From NCBI GenBank assembly GCA_004144175.1, contig SEFT01000025.1:1-42609 (forward strand): DNA of 42,609 nt, in the 5' to 3' direction. A program made the position numbers and the translations under genes. The notes beneath the pieces were generated by a model. That model searched no databases. It saw only the letters and a program-made list of their open reading frames with translations, and was not told where the DNA came from. This DNA is from Sphingobacteriales bacterium. Its GTDB lineage: Bacteria > Bacteroidota > Bacteroidia > Chitinophagales > Chitinophagaceae. Below, piece after piece: positions 21,875-30,322 of the stretch. Position 1 is the first letter of the stretch; each line of letters opens with the position of its first letter.

Positions 21875-24832
21875 ATGTTTCGTAAACCTACCCGAGCTAT
21901 TGGGCTGGCAGTGCTATTGCTTTCACTATCCGCCCCCACTGTATCTAACGGACAGTGTATACCTCCCTCCGTTACCTCGCAACCTGCATATACTACAGTA
22001 TGCAACGGAGGTACCACCACTTTGACCGTAGCTGGTGCAGGTACCGATATCAGCTTTCAATGGGAAGTGAACACCGGTAGCGGGTATGCTGCTATCACAA
22101 ACAACACCACGTATAGCGGCGCTACTACAAATGCCCTATCGATTGCCGGTGCGGCCAGCTCTATGGGTACTTACCAGTACCGTTGTGTTATATCGGGCGC
22201 TTGCACGCCAAATGCAACTTCTGATGCAGCCGGTTTTACGATTCACAACACTCCTTCCATTAGTACACAGCCACAGGCTGCAACCATATGTGCCGGAAAC
22301 AATGCCGGTTTCAGTGTCGTTGCTACGGGTACCGATGTTACGTACAAATGGCAGGTAAATACTGGTAGCGGGTTTGCAGATGTAGCCAATGGTGGTGTAT
22401 ACAGCGGTGCTACTACTTCTGACCTTGCTATTACAGGTGCTACTGTTTCTATGAATAGCAACCAATACCGTTGCCTGGTGACCAATGCCTGCACTACGCT
22501 TACGTCTGATGCCGTATCATTCACCGTAAATGCACCGGCAGCTGTAACAACCAGCCCTGCCAGTGCGCTTGCATGCGGCGGCGGCAATAAAACATTTACT
22601 GTTGCTGCAACGGGCCTGGGCCTCACATATCAATGGCAAATGGATGATGGCAGTGGCTTCGGAAACATATCTGACGGTGGCGCATATAGCGGTACAGGTA
22701 CAGCCAACCTCGATATTACAGGTGCCGTATTAGCTATGAACGGGCAGAAGTTCCGCTGCGTAGTTACAGGTACGTGCAACCCTTCAGCTGTCTCGGGTGA
22801 GGCAACACTGAGTGTTTACGATGCTCCGGTTATTACTGCGCAGCCATCGGCAAGCGTTCTTTGTGAGGGACTGAACACCAGCTTTACGACGGCCGCAACA
22901 GGTACGCCGCTTAACTATCAGTGGGAAGTAGACAATGGATCTGGCTTTACTAACGTAAATAATGCAGGAGTTTACTCCGGTGCTAATACAGCAACACTTA
23001 GCATTACCGGCGCTGCCACCAACCTTTCAGGTTTATCATTCAGATGTGTAGTAGGTAACACCTGCGCTACTCAAACAGGTAATGCAGTTGCACTTACAGT
23101 AAATGCGCTGCCTGTCATTACTGCTCAACCTGCAAGTGCGGTTATCTGCGCCGGTAGCAATGCAGTATTTTCTGTAGCTAATTCAGGTAGTACAATGAAT
23201 TATATGTGGCAGGAAAACAGCGGAAGCGGTTTTGCGAACATTACCAACGGTGGAATATATAGCGGCGCTACTACGGGCACCCTTACGTTGAACGCACCCG
23301 CAGCTGCGCTATCGGGTCGCCAATACCGCTGCATACTGGATAATGGAAATTGCACATTGACCAGCGGAAATGCAACGCTCACTATTAATGTCCTTCCGGC
23401 TATTACTACTCAGCCTGTATCTGCTATTATATGCGAAGGCGCTAACGCCAGCTTTACTACTGCAGCTACCGGTACAGGAGTAACCTACCAGTGGCAGGAA
23501 AATACCGGCAGCGGCTTTGCCAACATTACAAATGGCGGCATCTACGGCGGTGCTACTACTGCTACATTAGCCATTACAGCTGCAGGTTTAAGCACCTCAG
23601 GTTATCAGTACCGTTGCGTGGTAACGGGCACTTGCAGCCCTGAAGCCACAACAGCCGACGTCACGTTAACCGTTAACGAGAAGCCTTCGATCTTGGTGCA
23701 GCCTATTAATATGACTGTCTGCACCGGAACAAATGCGTTGTTTACAGTAGCTACTTCCGGTACCGGATTAACCTACCAATGGCAGGTAGATAATGGTACG
23801 GGCTTTTTAAACATAAACAATGGCAGCCTGTACAGCGGCGCTAACGCTAAAACACTAATACTGACGGCTCCTACAGCGCAGGAAACAGGCTACAAATACC
23901 GTGTCGCTGTTTCGGGTACTTGTGCTCCTGCGGTTACATCTGCCAACGGAGTGCTTACTGTAAATGACGTAAAGATCATCAACGAATCTGGCAACAATAC
24001 AGCATGCGAAGATAAATCTGCTATGTTCTCGGCAACTGCAAAAGGTACCGTAGTAACTTACCAGTGGCAGGTAAACGATGGCCTGGGCTATGCTAATGTT
24101 GCTAATAACGCCACTTACTCCGGAGCACAAACTTCAGCATTGTCTATCCTATCGGCAGATGTTGCTATGACGGGCCTGACTTATCGTTGCATTGTGAACG
24201 GCGTTTGTACACACGACACTACAGCTGACATGAAGCTCACTGTAAACCAGAAGCCTCAGATAACACAACATCCCGTTAGTGTTACTGTAAAAGAGAATAA
24301 AGATGTGTCATTTAAAATTGGTGCTTTGGGTTATGACTTTTACTACTATTGGCAAGCCAGCACTGATGATGGTAAAACCTTTGTGAACATCCAGGATAAT
24401 GGTACGTATTCAGGTTCGAGAACAAACGAGATGACCGTGAAGAGTGTAGCTGTGACCCAAGATGGCTATAGCTTTAGATGTATTGTAAAGGAGAAAGGTG
24501 CGTGCAACTTTGCCGCTGATTCAAGCAGCTGGGCTTACCTTGACGTACAGTCTTCGTTGTCGGTAAATGATCAAGTATCAAATGCTCAGATAAACGTTTA
24601 TCCTAACCCTGTATCAGGTTCAACCCTGAATATCAGCCTTCCGGTAGCTGCTAATGTTGAGGTTCGCATCTTAAACGCTATGGGCCAGACAGTGAGCAAG
24701 CAAATGACTGACGCTATAAAAGGACAGGATACGAAAATAGATGTAGCAAATATACCTGCCGGTGTTTATATGCTTTATGTGGTAGATACTGACAAGCAAA
24801 TAGGACAGCCTGTAAGGTTTGTCAAACAGTAA
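21875..24832 (+). CDS. Secreted Ig-like repeat protein with T9SS type A sorting domain
   Basis: A 985-aa surface or secreted protein. After a signal peptide (about 1-27, ending VSNGQ) come nine tandem Ig-like modules of about 90 residues (about 32-890). Each has an early Cys (V/I-C-x-G), a central YQWQVNTGSGF...NI...YSGATT-x-L-x-I pattern and a late YRC, so the early and YRC cysteines probably form the core disulfide. The ninth module departs from the rule: the early Cys is replaced (VTVKENKDVSF) and the late Cys gains a partner nine residues on (FRCIVKEKGAC). The C-terminus (about 903-985) is a type A sorting domain with NVYPNP near its start and VRFVKQ at its end. Probably an adhesin; no enzyme domain is seen. 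Confidence 0.9.
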   Translation: MFRKPTRAIGLAVLLLSLSAPTVSNGQCIPPSVTSQPAYTTVCNGGTTTLTVAGAGTDISFQWEVNTGSGYAAITNNTTYSGATTNALSIAGAASSMGTYQYRCVISGACTPNATSDAAGFTIHNTPSISTQPQAATICAGNNAGFSVVATGTDVTYKWQVNTGSGFADVANGGVYSGATTSDLAITGATVSMNSNQYRCLVTNACTTLTSDAVSFTVNAPAAVTTSPASALACGGGNKTFTVAATGLGLTYQWQMDDGSGFGNISDGGAYSGTGTANLDITGAVLAMNGQKFRCVVTGTCNPSAVSGEATLSVYDAPVITAQPSASVLCEGLNTSFTTAATGTPLNYQWEVDNGSGFTNVNNAGVYSGANTATLSITGAATNLSGLSFRCVVGNTCATQTGNAVALTVNALPVITAQPASAVICAGSNAVFSVANSGSTMNYMWQENSGSGFANITNGGIYSGATTGTLTLNAPAAALSGRQYRCILDNGNCTLTSGNATLTINVLPAITTQPVSAIICEGANASFTTAATGTGVTYQWQENTGSGFANITNGGIYGGATTATLAITAAGLSTSGYQYRCVVTGTCSPEATTADVTLTVNEKPSILVQPINMTVCTGTNALFTVATSGTGLTYQWQVDNGTGFLNINNGSLYSGANAKTLILTAPTAQETGYKYRVAVSGTCAPAVTSANGVLTVNDVKIINESGNNTACEDKSAMFSATAKGTVVTYQWQVNDGLGYANVANNATYSGAQTSALSILSADVAMTGLTYRCIVNGVCTHDTTADMKLTVNQKPQITQHPVSVTVKENKDVSFKIGALGYDFYYYWQASTDDGKTFVNIQDNGTYSGSRTNEMTVKSVAVTQDGYSFRCIVKEKGACNFAADSSSWAYLDVQSSLSVNDQVSNAQINVYPNPVSGSTLNISLPVAANVEVRILNAMGQTVSKQMTDAIKGQDTKIDVANIPAGVYMLYVVDTDKQIGQPVRFVKQ
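21968..24544 (+). repeat. Array of nine Ig-like coding repeats, about 280 bp each
   Basis: In-frame tandem repeats whose most constant segment encodes W-Q/E-V-N-T-G-S-G-F/Y and Y-S-G-A-T-T. Nucleotide similarity is patchy rather than exact, so most copies are old, though modules 5 and 6 share SGFANITNGGIY. Confidence 0.85.
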
Positions 24833-24852
24833 ATGACTAATATTTTATTTAT

Positions 24853-24887
24853 ATCGGCATAGCTACCTGGCTATGCCGATTTTTTTA
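24853..24887 (+). terminator. Terminator of the nine-repeat T9SS protein gene
   Basis: A perfect 11-bp stem (24853-24863 with 24870-24880) and a seven-T tract. Confidence 0.95.
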
Positions 24888-24925
24888 TTTCCTAAAAATG
24901 GGATGGTAATAGGAGAACGTTTTAC

Positions 24926-24933
24926 TATTTTTG
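24926..24933 (+). promoter_or_regulatory. Putative -7 box of icd
   Basis: TATTTTTG matches TAnnTTTG, 65 bases before the ATG at 24999. No good -33 TTG at normal spacing was seen. Confidence 0.42.
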
Positions 24934-24998
24934 ACCCCTGAATATAGGGCTGTAAAAAGCCGTGTTTTATTAACCAGGCAAAATCTTTCTTACTCAAT

Positions 24999-26228
24999 AT
25001 GGCAAAAATCAAAGTTGCAAATCCTGTTGTGGAACTGGATGGCGATGAAATGACACGCATCATCTGGAAGTTCATCAAAGACAAACTGATACTTCCGTAC
25101 ATGGATGTTGATATCAAATATTTTGACCTTGGCGTAGAGCACCGCGATGCAACAAACGACCAGGTAACCGTAGATGCGGCAAATGCCATTAAGGAATACG
25201 GTGTAGGTATCAAATGCGCTACCATTACGCCTGATGAAGACCGCGTAAAGGAATTTAACCTGAAACAAATGTGGAAGAGCCCGAACGGCACGATCCGCAA
25301 CATACTGGACGGTACAGTTTTCCGCGAGCCGATCGTTATCGATAATATCCCACGCCTGGTTACTAACTGGGATGCGCCGATCATCGTTGGCCGTCACGCA
25401 TTTGGCGATCAGTATCGCGCTACCGACTTCGTAGTAAAAGGCAAGGGTAAACTGACCATTAAGTTTGAAAGTGAGAATGGGGAAGTGATAGAGCACGAAG
25501 TGTACAACTTTAAAGGTGATGGCGTAGCGCTGGCGATGTATAATACCGATGAGTCGATCAAAGGTTTTGCACGTGCATGTTTCAATATGGCACTGGCCAA
25601 GAAATGGCCGCTGTATCTGTCGAGCAAGAACACCATCCTGAAGAAATACGATGGCCGTTTCAAGGACATCTTTGAAGACATCTATCAAAACGAGTTCAAA
25701 GCAGAATTTGCAAAGAACAACCTGACCTACGAGCACCGCCTGATCGATGACATGGTTGCTAGCGCATTGAAATGGAACGGTAACTTCGTATGGGCTTGTA
25801 AGAACTACGATGGCGACGTACAAAGCGATACGGTAGCACAAGGTTTCGGTTCGCTGGGCCTGATGACCTCGGTATTGATCACGCCTGATGGTAAGACTAT
25901 GGAAGCCGAGGCAGCGCATGGTACGGTAACACGCCACTACCGCGAGCATCAAAAAGGTAATCCTACATCTACCAACCCGATCGCGTCTATCTTTGCATGG
26001 ACACGTGGCCTGGCATTCCGTGGTAAGCTGGATGGTAACCAGGAATTGATCGACTTCTGCCAGGCACTGGAAGATGTATGTATCGAGACTGTATCGAGCG
26101 GTAAAATGACCAAAGACCTTGCGGTATGTATACATGGCAATAAAGTGTCTCACGGTAAAGATTATCTGTATACAGAGGAATTCCTGGATGCACTGGATGA
26201 AAACCTGAAAAAGAAACTAGGTAAATAA
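24999..26228 (+). CDS. icd: NADP-dependent isocitrate dehydrogenase
   Basis: A 409-aa enzyme that decarboxylates isocitrate to 2-oxoglutarate with NADP+. It belongs to the eukaryotic-like type II subfamily (about 410 aa): [16 protein letters not shown] at the start, [20 protein letters not shown] for isocitrate binding, [22 protein letters not shown] for metal and substrate, and [15 protein letters not shown] for NADP. E. coli Icd is a different subfamily. It has its own promoter box and a terminator directly after the stop, so it is a single-gene unit. Confidence 0.97.
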   Translation: MAKIKVANPVVELDGDEMTRIIWKFIKDKLILPYMDVDIKYFDLGVEHRDATNDQVTVDAANAIKEYGVGIKCATITPDEDRVKEFNLKQMWKSPNGTIRNILDGTVFREPIVIDNIPRLVTNWDAPIIVGRHAFGDQYRATDFVVKGKGKLTIKFESENGEVIEHEVYNFKGDGVALAMYNTDESIKGFARACFNMALAKKWPLYLSSKNTILKKYDGRFKDIFEDIYQNEFKAEFAKNNLTYEHRLIDDMVASALKWNGNFVWACKNYDGDVQSDTVAQGFGSLGLMTSVLITPDGKTMEAEAAHGTVTRHYREHQKGNPTSTNPIASIFAWTRGLAFRGKLDGNQELIDFCQALEDVCIETVSSGKMTKDLAVCIHGNKVSHGKDYLYTEEFLDALDENLKKKLGK

Positions 26229-26233
26229 ATGAT

Positions 26234-26264
26234 AGAGGCCGGATATATTCCGGCCTCTGTTTTT
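26234..26264 (+). terminator. Terminator of icd
   Basis: A perfect 10-bp GC-rich stem (26234-26243 with 26249-26258) followed by GTTTTT, just after the icd stop. Confidence 0.9.
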
Positions 26265-26281
26265 ATGCCCCCCGAACCTGT

Positions 26282-26611
26282 ATGATAATAGGAGTAGCAG
26301 GACCATACTCGGCACCTACGGCTGAACAACGCCAGGCCAACCTGGATGCCATCAATAAAGCGGCAGCAAAGCTGCTGGAAATGGGGCATATACCACTCGT
26401 CGGTATGAATGCCGCATTGCCGGTACTGGCACATGCCTCTATCAGTGATGTGTATGAGGCTACAATGGATATCTCGTTGGCGGTGATAGATAGCTGTGAG
26501 GCGTTACTGCTACTGGCCGAAAGCCCGGGTGCTAATCGAGAGCGCGACCTGGTATTAGCTAAAGGACTGCCTGTATATTATAAGCTGGCAGACGTGCCGC
26601 CTGCCGGATAG
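26282..26611 (+). CDS. Nucleoside 2-deoxyribosyltransferase-like protein (DUF4406-like)
   Basis: A 109-aa protein with the small Rossmann-like fold of the nucleoside 2-deoxyribosyltransferase superfamily. It opens with IIGVAGPYSAP, the loop that holds the sugar phosphate in this superfamily. Near the middle it has SDVYEATMDISLAVIDSCEALLLLAESPGANRERDLVLAKGLPVYY, with the usual D...I..CxALLLL and E-R-x-x-x-A pattern near the catalytic acid. Enzyme activity is uncertain; some members only bind nucleotides or act in toxin or defence contexts, none of which is seen here. It lies between icd and ftsY, 78 bases before the latter. Confidence 0.72.
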   Translation: MIIGVAGPYSAPTAEQRQANLDAINKAAAKLLEMGHIPLVGMNAALPVLAHASISDVYEATMDISLAVIDSCEALLLLAESPGANRERDLVLAKGLPVYYKLADVPPAG

Positions 26612-26689
26612 CCATCAGCTATTTAATATCAGTAAAAATGTAACTTCGCAGCGAAACAGCGTTATTACCCACAATTCGCCAAACTACCT

Positions 26690-27667
26690 ATGGGATTATT
26701 TGATAAGTTATTTAAACGGAACAAGGAACAACAGGAGCAGAAAGAGGCACTAGACGAAGGACTTAAAAAGACTAAAGAAGGCTTTTTTTCGAAGCTGACC
26801 AAGGCCATAGCCGGAAAGGATACGGTAGACGAAGAAGTACTGGACCAGGTAGAAAATGCACTGGTAAGCGCCGATGTGGGTATCGATACTACTGTTGCCA
26901 TCATTAAGAAAATAGAAGAGCGCGTAGCCCGTGATAAATATGTAGGCACATCGCAGCTCAACGCCATACTGCAGGAAGAGATGATGAGCATACTCACTGA
27001 TGCTCCATCTAACGAATTCACCACCTTTGACACGCCCGCAGGTAAGAAGCCTTATGTGATGCTGGTTGTAGGCGTAAATGGTGTTGGTAAAACTACCACC
27101 ATAGGTAAGCTTGCGCACAATTTTAAGAAGAACGGTAAGAGCGTAGTACTGGGTGCAGCGGACACATTCCGTGCAGCAGCCGTGGACCAACTGACGATAT
27201 GGAGCGACAGGGTAGGCGTACCAATTGTGAAGAAAGATATGGGCAGCGACCCAAGTTCTGTTGCGTATGATGCAGTGGAAAGCGGTATGGCCAGAAATGC
27301 GGATGTTGTAATCATTGACACTGCAGGCCGACTGCATAACAAGGCCTACCTGATGGATGAACTGGGTAAGATACGCAGGGTAATCACCAAGAAAATGCCC
27401 GATGCGCCGCATGAGGTACTACTGGTGCTCGATGGCAGTACAGGGCAGAATGCGCTGGAACAGGCAAAACAGTTCACAGCAGCTACACATGTTACGTCCA
27501 TAGCCATTACCAAACTGGATGGTACAGCTAAAGGAGGAGTAGTACTGGCAATCGCCAATCAGTTCAAGATACCTGTAAAGTACATTGGAGTAGGAGAGAA
27601 GATGGAAGACCTGCAGATATTCAACAAAGAAGAGTTCGTAGATAGCCTGTTCAATCTACAGGATTAA
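26690..27667 (+). CDS. ftsY: Signal recognition particle receptor FtsY
   Basis: A 325-aa GTPase which docks ribosome-bound SRP at the inner membrane. The long acidic A domain of E. coli FtsY is nearly absent: the N-terminus is a short amphipathic stretch (MGLFDKLFKRNKEQQEQ) that should bind lipid. The N domain (about 20-110) is followed by the G domain with GVNGVGKTTTIGKLAH (G1), DTFRAAAVDQL (insertion box region), VVIIDTAGRLHN (G3) and ITKLDGTAKGG (G4). Length is normal for Bacteroidota. The gene leads a tight plus-strand run of four genes (15 bases, 19 bases, then a 17-base overlap). Confidence 0.97.
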   Translation: MGLFDKLFKRNKEQQEQKEALDEGLKKTKEGFFSKLTKAIAGKDTVDEEVLDQVENALVSADVGIDTTVAIIKKIEERVARDKYVGTSQLNAILQEEMMSILTDAPSNEFTTFDTPAGKKPYVMLVVGVNGVGKTTTIGKLAHNFKKNGKSVVLGAADTFRAAAVDQLTIWSDRVGVPIVKKDMGSDPSSVAYDAVESGMARNADVVIIDTAGRLHNKAYLMDELGKIRRVITKKMPDAPHEVLLVLDGSTGQNALEQAKQFTAATHVTSIAITKLDGTAKGGVVLAIANQFKIPVKYIGVGEKMEDLQIFNKEEFVDSLFNLQD

Positions 27668-27682
27668 TCTTTAGCTTCATTT

Positions 27683-27958
27683 ATGCCGGATACGAAACGG
27701 AAGGTGATCAAAGACCTTAGGCAGATACCCGGCGTAGGTGTATCCATAGCCAATGATCTATGGAATATTGGCATACATCGCGTGGCCGATCTGGAAGGGC
27801 GGTCTCCGGAAGAGCTTTTTAAAGAATCGAATGATTACGCCGGTGTAGTGCAGGATCGTTGCCTGCTGTATGTGTTCCGCTGTGCGGTGTACTATGCCGA
27901 AACTCCGCCAGAGTTAAGAGAGCCTGAGCAACTGAAGTGGTGGAACTGGAAGAAATAA
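27683..27958 (+). CDS. Cdd1/pathogenicity-locus helix-hairpin-helix protein
   Basis: A 91-aa protein matching the small Cdd1 (Pathogenicity locus) family: LRQIPGVGVSIANDLWNIGI is a helix-hairpin-helix motif, followed by VADLEGRSPEEL, then DRCLLYVFRCAVYYAETPPE and the closing LKWWNWKK, which is almost invariant in the family. The HhH suggests DNA binding, perhaps non-specific, but no role is established; the family name comes from a Clostridium difficile locus. It lies 15 bases after ftsY and is likely co-transcribed. Confidence 0.88.
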   Translation: MPDTKRKVIKDLRQIPGVGVSIANDLWNIGIHRVADLEGRSPEELFKESNDYAGVVQDRCLLYVFRCAVYYAETPPELREPEQLKWWNWKK

Positions 27959-27977
27959 ATCTGTACCTTATTTCCTT

Positions 27978-28358
27978 ATGAATGGCCGTAACGTATTTCT
28001 GCTTATAGCACTCAGCCTGGTGATTTCCGTTGTGCTTTTTCATCAGGAGAAAATGAGCGAGCGCCATGGAATAGATACCATCAGGAATGGCCTTAAGGGT
28101 ACAGGACAAATAATTAAACAGGCTGGTGATGTTTCCTTCAAAGGCGAGCCATCTAAACAAGAATTATACATGTGGGTGCGCTATGTGCTTGCGCCTCATC
28201 CCATTTCTTACGAAAAAGATGCGCGTGCAGTGCTGGTTATCCAATACCTGCATGGTGGCGACAGCGCATTAAACAAGTTCATCTCCTCAAATCGCCATAT
28301 ACTTTACCAAAAGACAGATACAACCTATCGCTACGTAATAAATGAATCAGGTAAGTAG
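27978..28358 (+). CDS. Small membrane-anchored protein of unknown function
   Basis: A 126-aa protein with one N-terminal hydrophobic segment (VFLLIALSLVISVVLF), either an uncleaved anchor or a signal peptide, and a periplasmic part. The mature region has no known motif; features are MWVRYVLAPHPISYEKDARAVL and NRHILYQKTDTTYRY. Its last 17 bases overlap the start of the GT-C glycosyltransferase gene, so the two are translationally coupled and probably work together. I do not recognise the family. Confidence 0.72.
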   Translation: MNGRNVFLLIALSLVISVVLFHQEKMSERHGIDTIRNGLKGTGQIIKQAGDVSFKGEPSKQELYMWVRYVLAPHPISYEKDARAVLVIQYLHGGDSALNKFISSNRHILYQKTDTTYRYVINESGK

Positions 28359-29589
28359 GTACATATTATCGTTGGCAACTGTAATAGGTTTTACAGGGCT
28401 GGTATATTTCATATGCCTGGTATTTCACTTACCGTTTCTGCTATCGGTGCCTCTTGTTTTAGCATCGTGGTTTCTTGCCGTACGGTGGTTGAATAAAAAA
28501 GAATCTAGTGCAAAAGAGGAATCATCCGGTAAGCTCGGGATCATTATACTGGGCATAGGCATATACCTTATTACCAGCAAAGCCTATGTGTACGCAGGGA
28601 AGTATGGTGAATGGGATGCCTGGGCTATATGGAATATGCACGCACGCTACCTCGTAGATACCGACCACTGGAAAGGCTTGTTTCAAATAAGCGCGTATGC
28701 ACATACTGACTACCCACTGATGCTGCCCGCCAATATTGCTTTCTTCAGCCGCTTGTTTGCTGATAAGGCGATGCTGCTCGTGCCGTTTGGATTTCATTTT
28801 CTTGTGACGCTTTGCATACCTGTACTTATCTTTTCTGAGCTGCATAAACGAAGCACGATCGTCTCGACAATTGCGTTGTTGCTATTGGCTACCGATGAGT
28901 TTTATATACGCGAGGGGGTAGCTCAATATGCCGATACACTCCTGGCCTTCTTTTTTCTCTGTGCCTTTATTGCTATCAATCATCAGGAGCGTAAAGAGTC
29001 ACTTATTATTACAGGCTTCATGCTGGGATGCTGCATGTGGACGAAGAATGAAGGGGTAGTGCTGGCAGGTATTTTTACAATGTTCTATTTGCCCTTGCTG
29101 CTCAGGACCCGGTTACTGCGCTATTTCGTTATTGGCGTGGCTTTGCCACTGATTGTATGGGCGGTCTTTAAGATGCTATATGCACCCGCTAATGATATTG
29201 TGTCGGGGCAGGGAGGCAGTACATGGGAATACATTCTTCAGGCGGACAGGTACAAGCTGATATGGGACTTTTTGTACAACAACCTGATGCTGAAGTTCAA
29301 GGTTGTCTTCTACGCCGTGGTGATATATCTTGCGATCTGCATCATCTTCAGGCGTACGCCGGATAAGCAATTGTTGATAATCCTCACATGCCTGGCGGCT
29401 TATATGGCCATATACGTGGTTACACCGCACGATCTTGAATGGCATTTGTTCACTTCGCAACATAGATTGTTACATCAGCTATTGCCGGTTACTATCTATG
29501 CGCTTGGCCGTAAGTTTACGCGCGAGGAGGATAGCCCTAAGTCAGGCTGGATAACAACAAACTTTTCAGTTCTTCGGCGCCCTCGGTAG
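28342..29589 (+). CDS. Multi-membrane GT-C family glycosyltransferase
   Basis: A 415-aa integral membrane protein with about ten transmembrane helices. The first large periplasmic loop has GEWDAWAIWNMHARYL (E90, D92), the place where GT-C enzymes (GT39/PMT, ArnT-like) keep their catalytic acidic residues, and the next loop has AYAHTDYPLMLP. Later it has CMWTKNEGVVLAG, another pattern of this group. It should use a lipid-linked sugar to glycosylate a lipid or protein on the periplasmic side. Donor and acceptor are unknown. The ATG at 28342 overlaps the upstream gene by 17 bases. The last 53 bases overlap the converging sirtuin gene. Confidence 0.78.
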   Translation: MNQVSRYILSLATVIGFTGLVYFICLVFHLPFLLSVPLVLASWFLAVRWLNKKESSAKEESSGKLGIIILGIGIYLITSKAYVYAGKYGEWDAWAIWNMHARYLVDTDHWKGLFQISAYAHTDYPLMLPANIAFFSRLFADKAMLLVPFGFHFLVTLCIPVLIFSELHKRSTIVSTIALLLLATDEFYIREGVAQYADTLLAFFFLCAFIAINHQERKESLIITGFMLGCCMWTKNEGVVLAGIFTMFYLPLLLRTRLLRYFVIGVALPLIVWAVFKMLYAPANDIVSGQGGSTWEYILQADRYKLIWDFLYNNLMLKFKVVFYAVVIYLAICIIFRRTPDKQLLIILTCLAAYMAIYVVTPHDLEWHLFTSQHRLLHQLLPVTIYALGRKFTREEDSPKSGWITTNFSVLRRPR

Positions 29590-30232
29590 CCGGCTTTTCT
29601 ATGCGTATCACATTGGCGTATCGGCTAACGGATGGTATCTGTTTATCGATAACATATTTCTTTACTCCTGACGCAATATAATCGACCAAGCCTGCTGCCG
29701 GGTATACTGCCAGCGATGTGCCTATCAATACGAATATATCTGCACTGTGCATAATGGGAATGGCTTTTTCGATCATCGGTACGGGTTCTTCAAACCATAC
29801 TATGTGCGGGCGTAATTGCTGGCCATCTTCTGCTTTATCACCGAGCTTAATATCGGCTGTTATCGGATATACCAGCGACTCATTTCTTTCGCTGCGCATT
29901 TTCAGTACTTCGCCATGCAGGTGCAGTACGTTGGTAGATCCTGCGCGCTCGTGGAGGTCGTCGACGTTCTGTGTCACGATATGTACATCAAAATGCTGTT
30001 CCAGTTCTGCCAGTACCTTATGGGCTGCATTGGGTTTTGCATCCAGTACATTCTTCCGGCGCATGTTATAGAAGTTGAGCACCAGTTGCGGATCGCGACG
30101 CCAGGCGCGGGGAGTGGCCACATCTTCTATATTATATCCTTCCCAGAGGCCATCGCTATCGCGGAAAGTCCGCAATCCACTTTCGGCACTGATGCCTGCG
30201 CCCGTTAATACTACCAGTTTTTGTTTTGACAT
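29537..30232 (-). CDS. Sir2-family NAD-dependent protein deacylase, cysteine-free
   Basis: A 231-aa class III-like sirtuin (CobB/SIRT5 group), removing acyl groups from lysines with NAD+. Motifs: LTGAGISAESGLRTFRDSDGLW, TQNVDDLHERAG (87-98), catalytic H106 in HLHGE, and IGTSLAVYPAAG. The Y55-x-x-R58 pair in FYNMRRK is the pair that lets SIRT5 and CobB accept succinyl- and malonyl-lysine. The four zinc cysteines found in most sirtuins are missing; the whole protein has no cysteine, and the zinc module is replaced by a short Lys/Asp-rich loop (about 110-140). Related Bacteroidota proteins share this loss, as far as I recall. Its 3' end overlaps the GT-C gene by 53 bases. Confidence 0.93.
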   Translation of the reverse strand: MSKQKLVVLTGAGISAESGLRTFRDSDGLWEGYNIEDVATPRAWRRDPQLVLNFYNMRRKNVLDAKPNAAHKVLAELEQHFDVHIVTQNVDDLHERAGSTNVLHLHGEVLKMRSERNESLVYPITADIKLGDKAEDGQQLRPHIVWFEEPVPMIEKAIPIMHSADIFVLIGTSLAVYPAAGLVDYIASGVKKYVIDKQIPSVSRYANVIRIEKPATEGAEELKSLLLSSLT

Positions 30233-30270
30233 ATTGCTGTGTTGCTGAAACCAAATATCGGTAAAATGAA

Positions 30271-30300
30271 AAGAGGCAGGGAATTAATTCCTTGCCTCTT
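30271..30300 (-). terminator. Terminator of the threonine dehydrogenase-like gene
   Basis: A near-perfect self-complementary stretch of 30 bases (one G-T pair) followed on the minus strand by TTTTCATTTT, 22 bases beyond the dehydrogenase stop. Confidence 0.75.
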
Positions 30301-30322
30301 GCTGATATAAGTTGTTGAATGC

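Noticed and set aside
21968-24544. Regular repeat spacing that could look like a CRISPR array
   Set aside because: The period is about 280 bp, copies are only partly similar and in frame with a long ORF; these are Ig-like protein modules.
24990-26153. A 387-codon open frame on the minus strand opposite icd
   Set aside because: It is the codon shadow of a highly biased conserved gene; its translation has no domain, signal or repeat and icd is certain.
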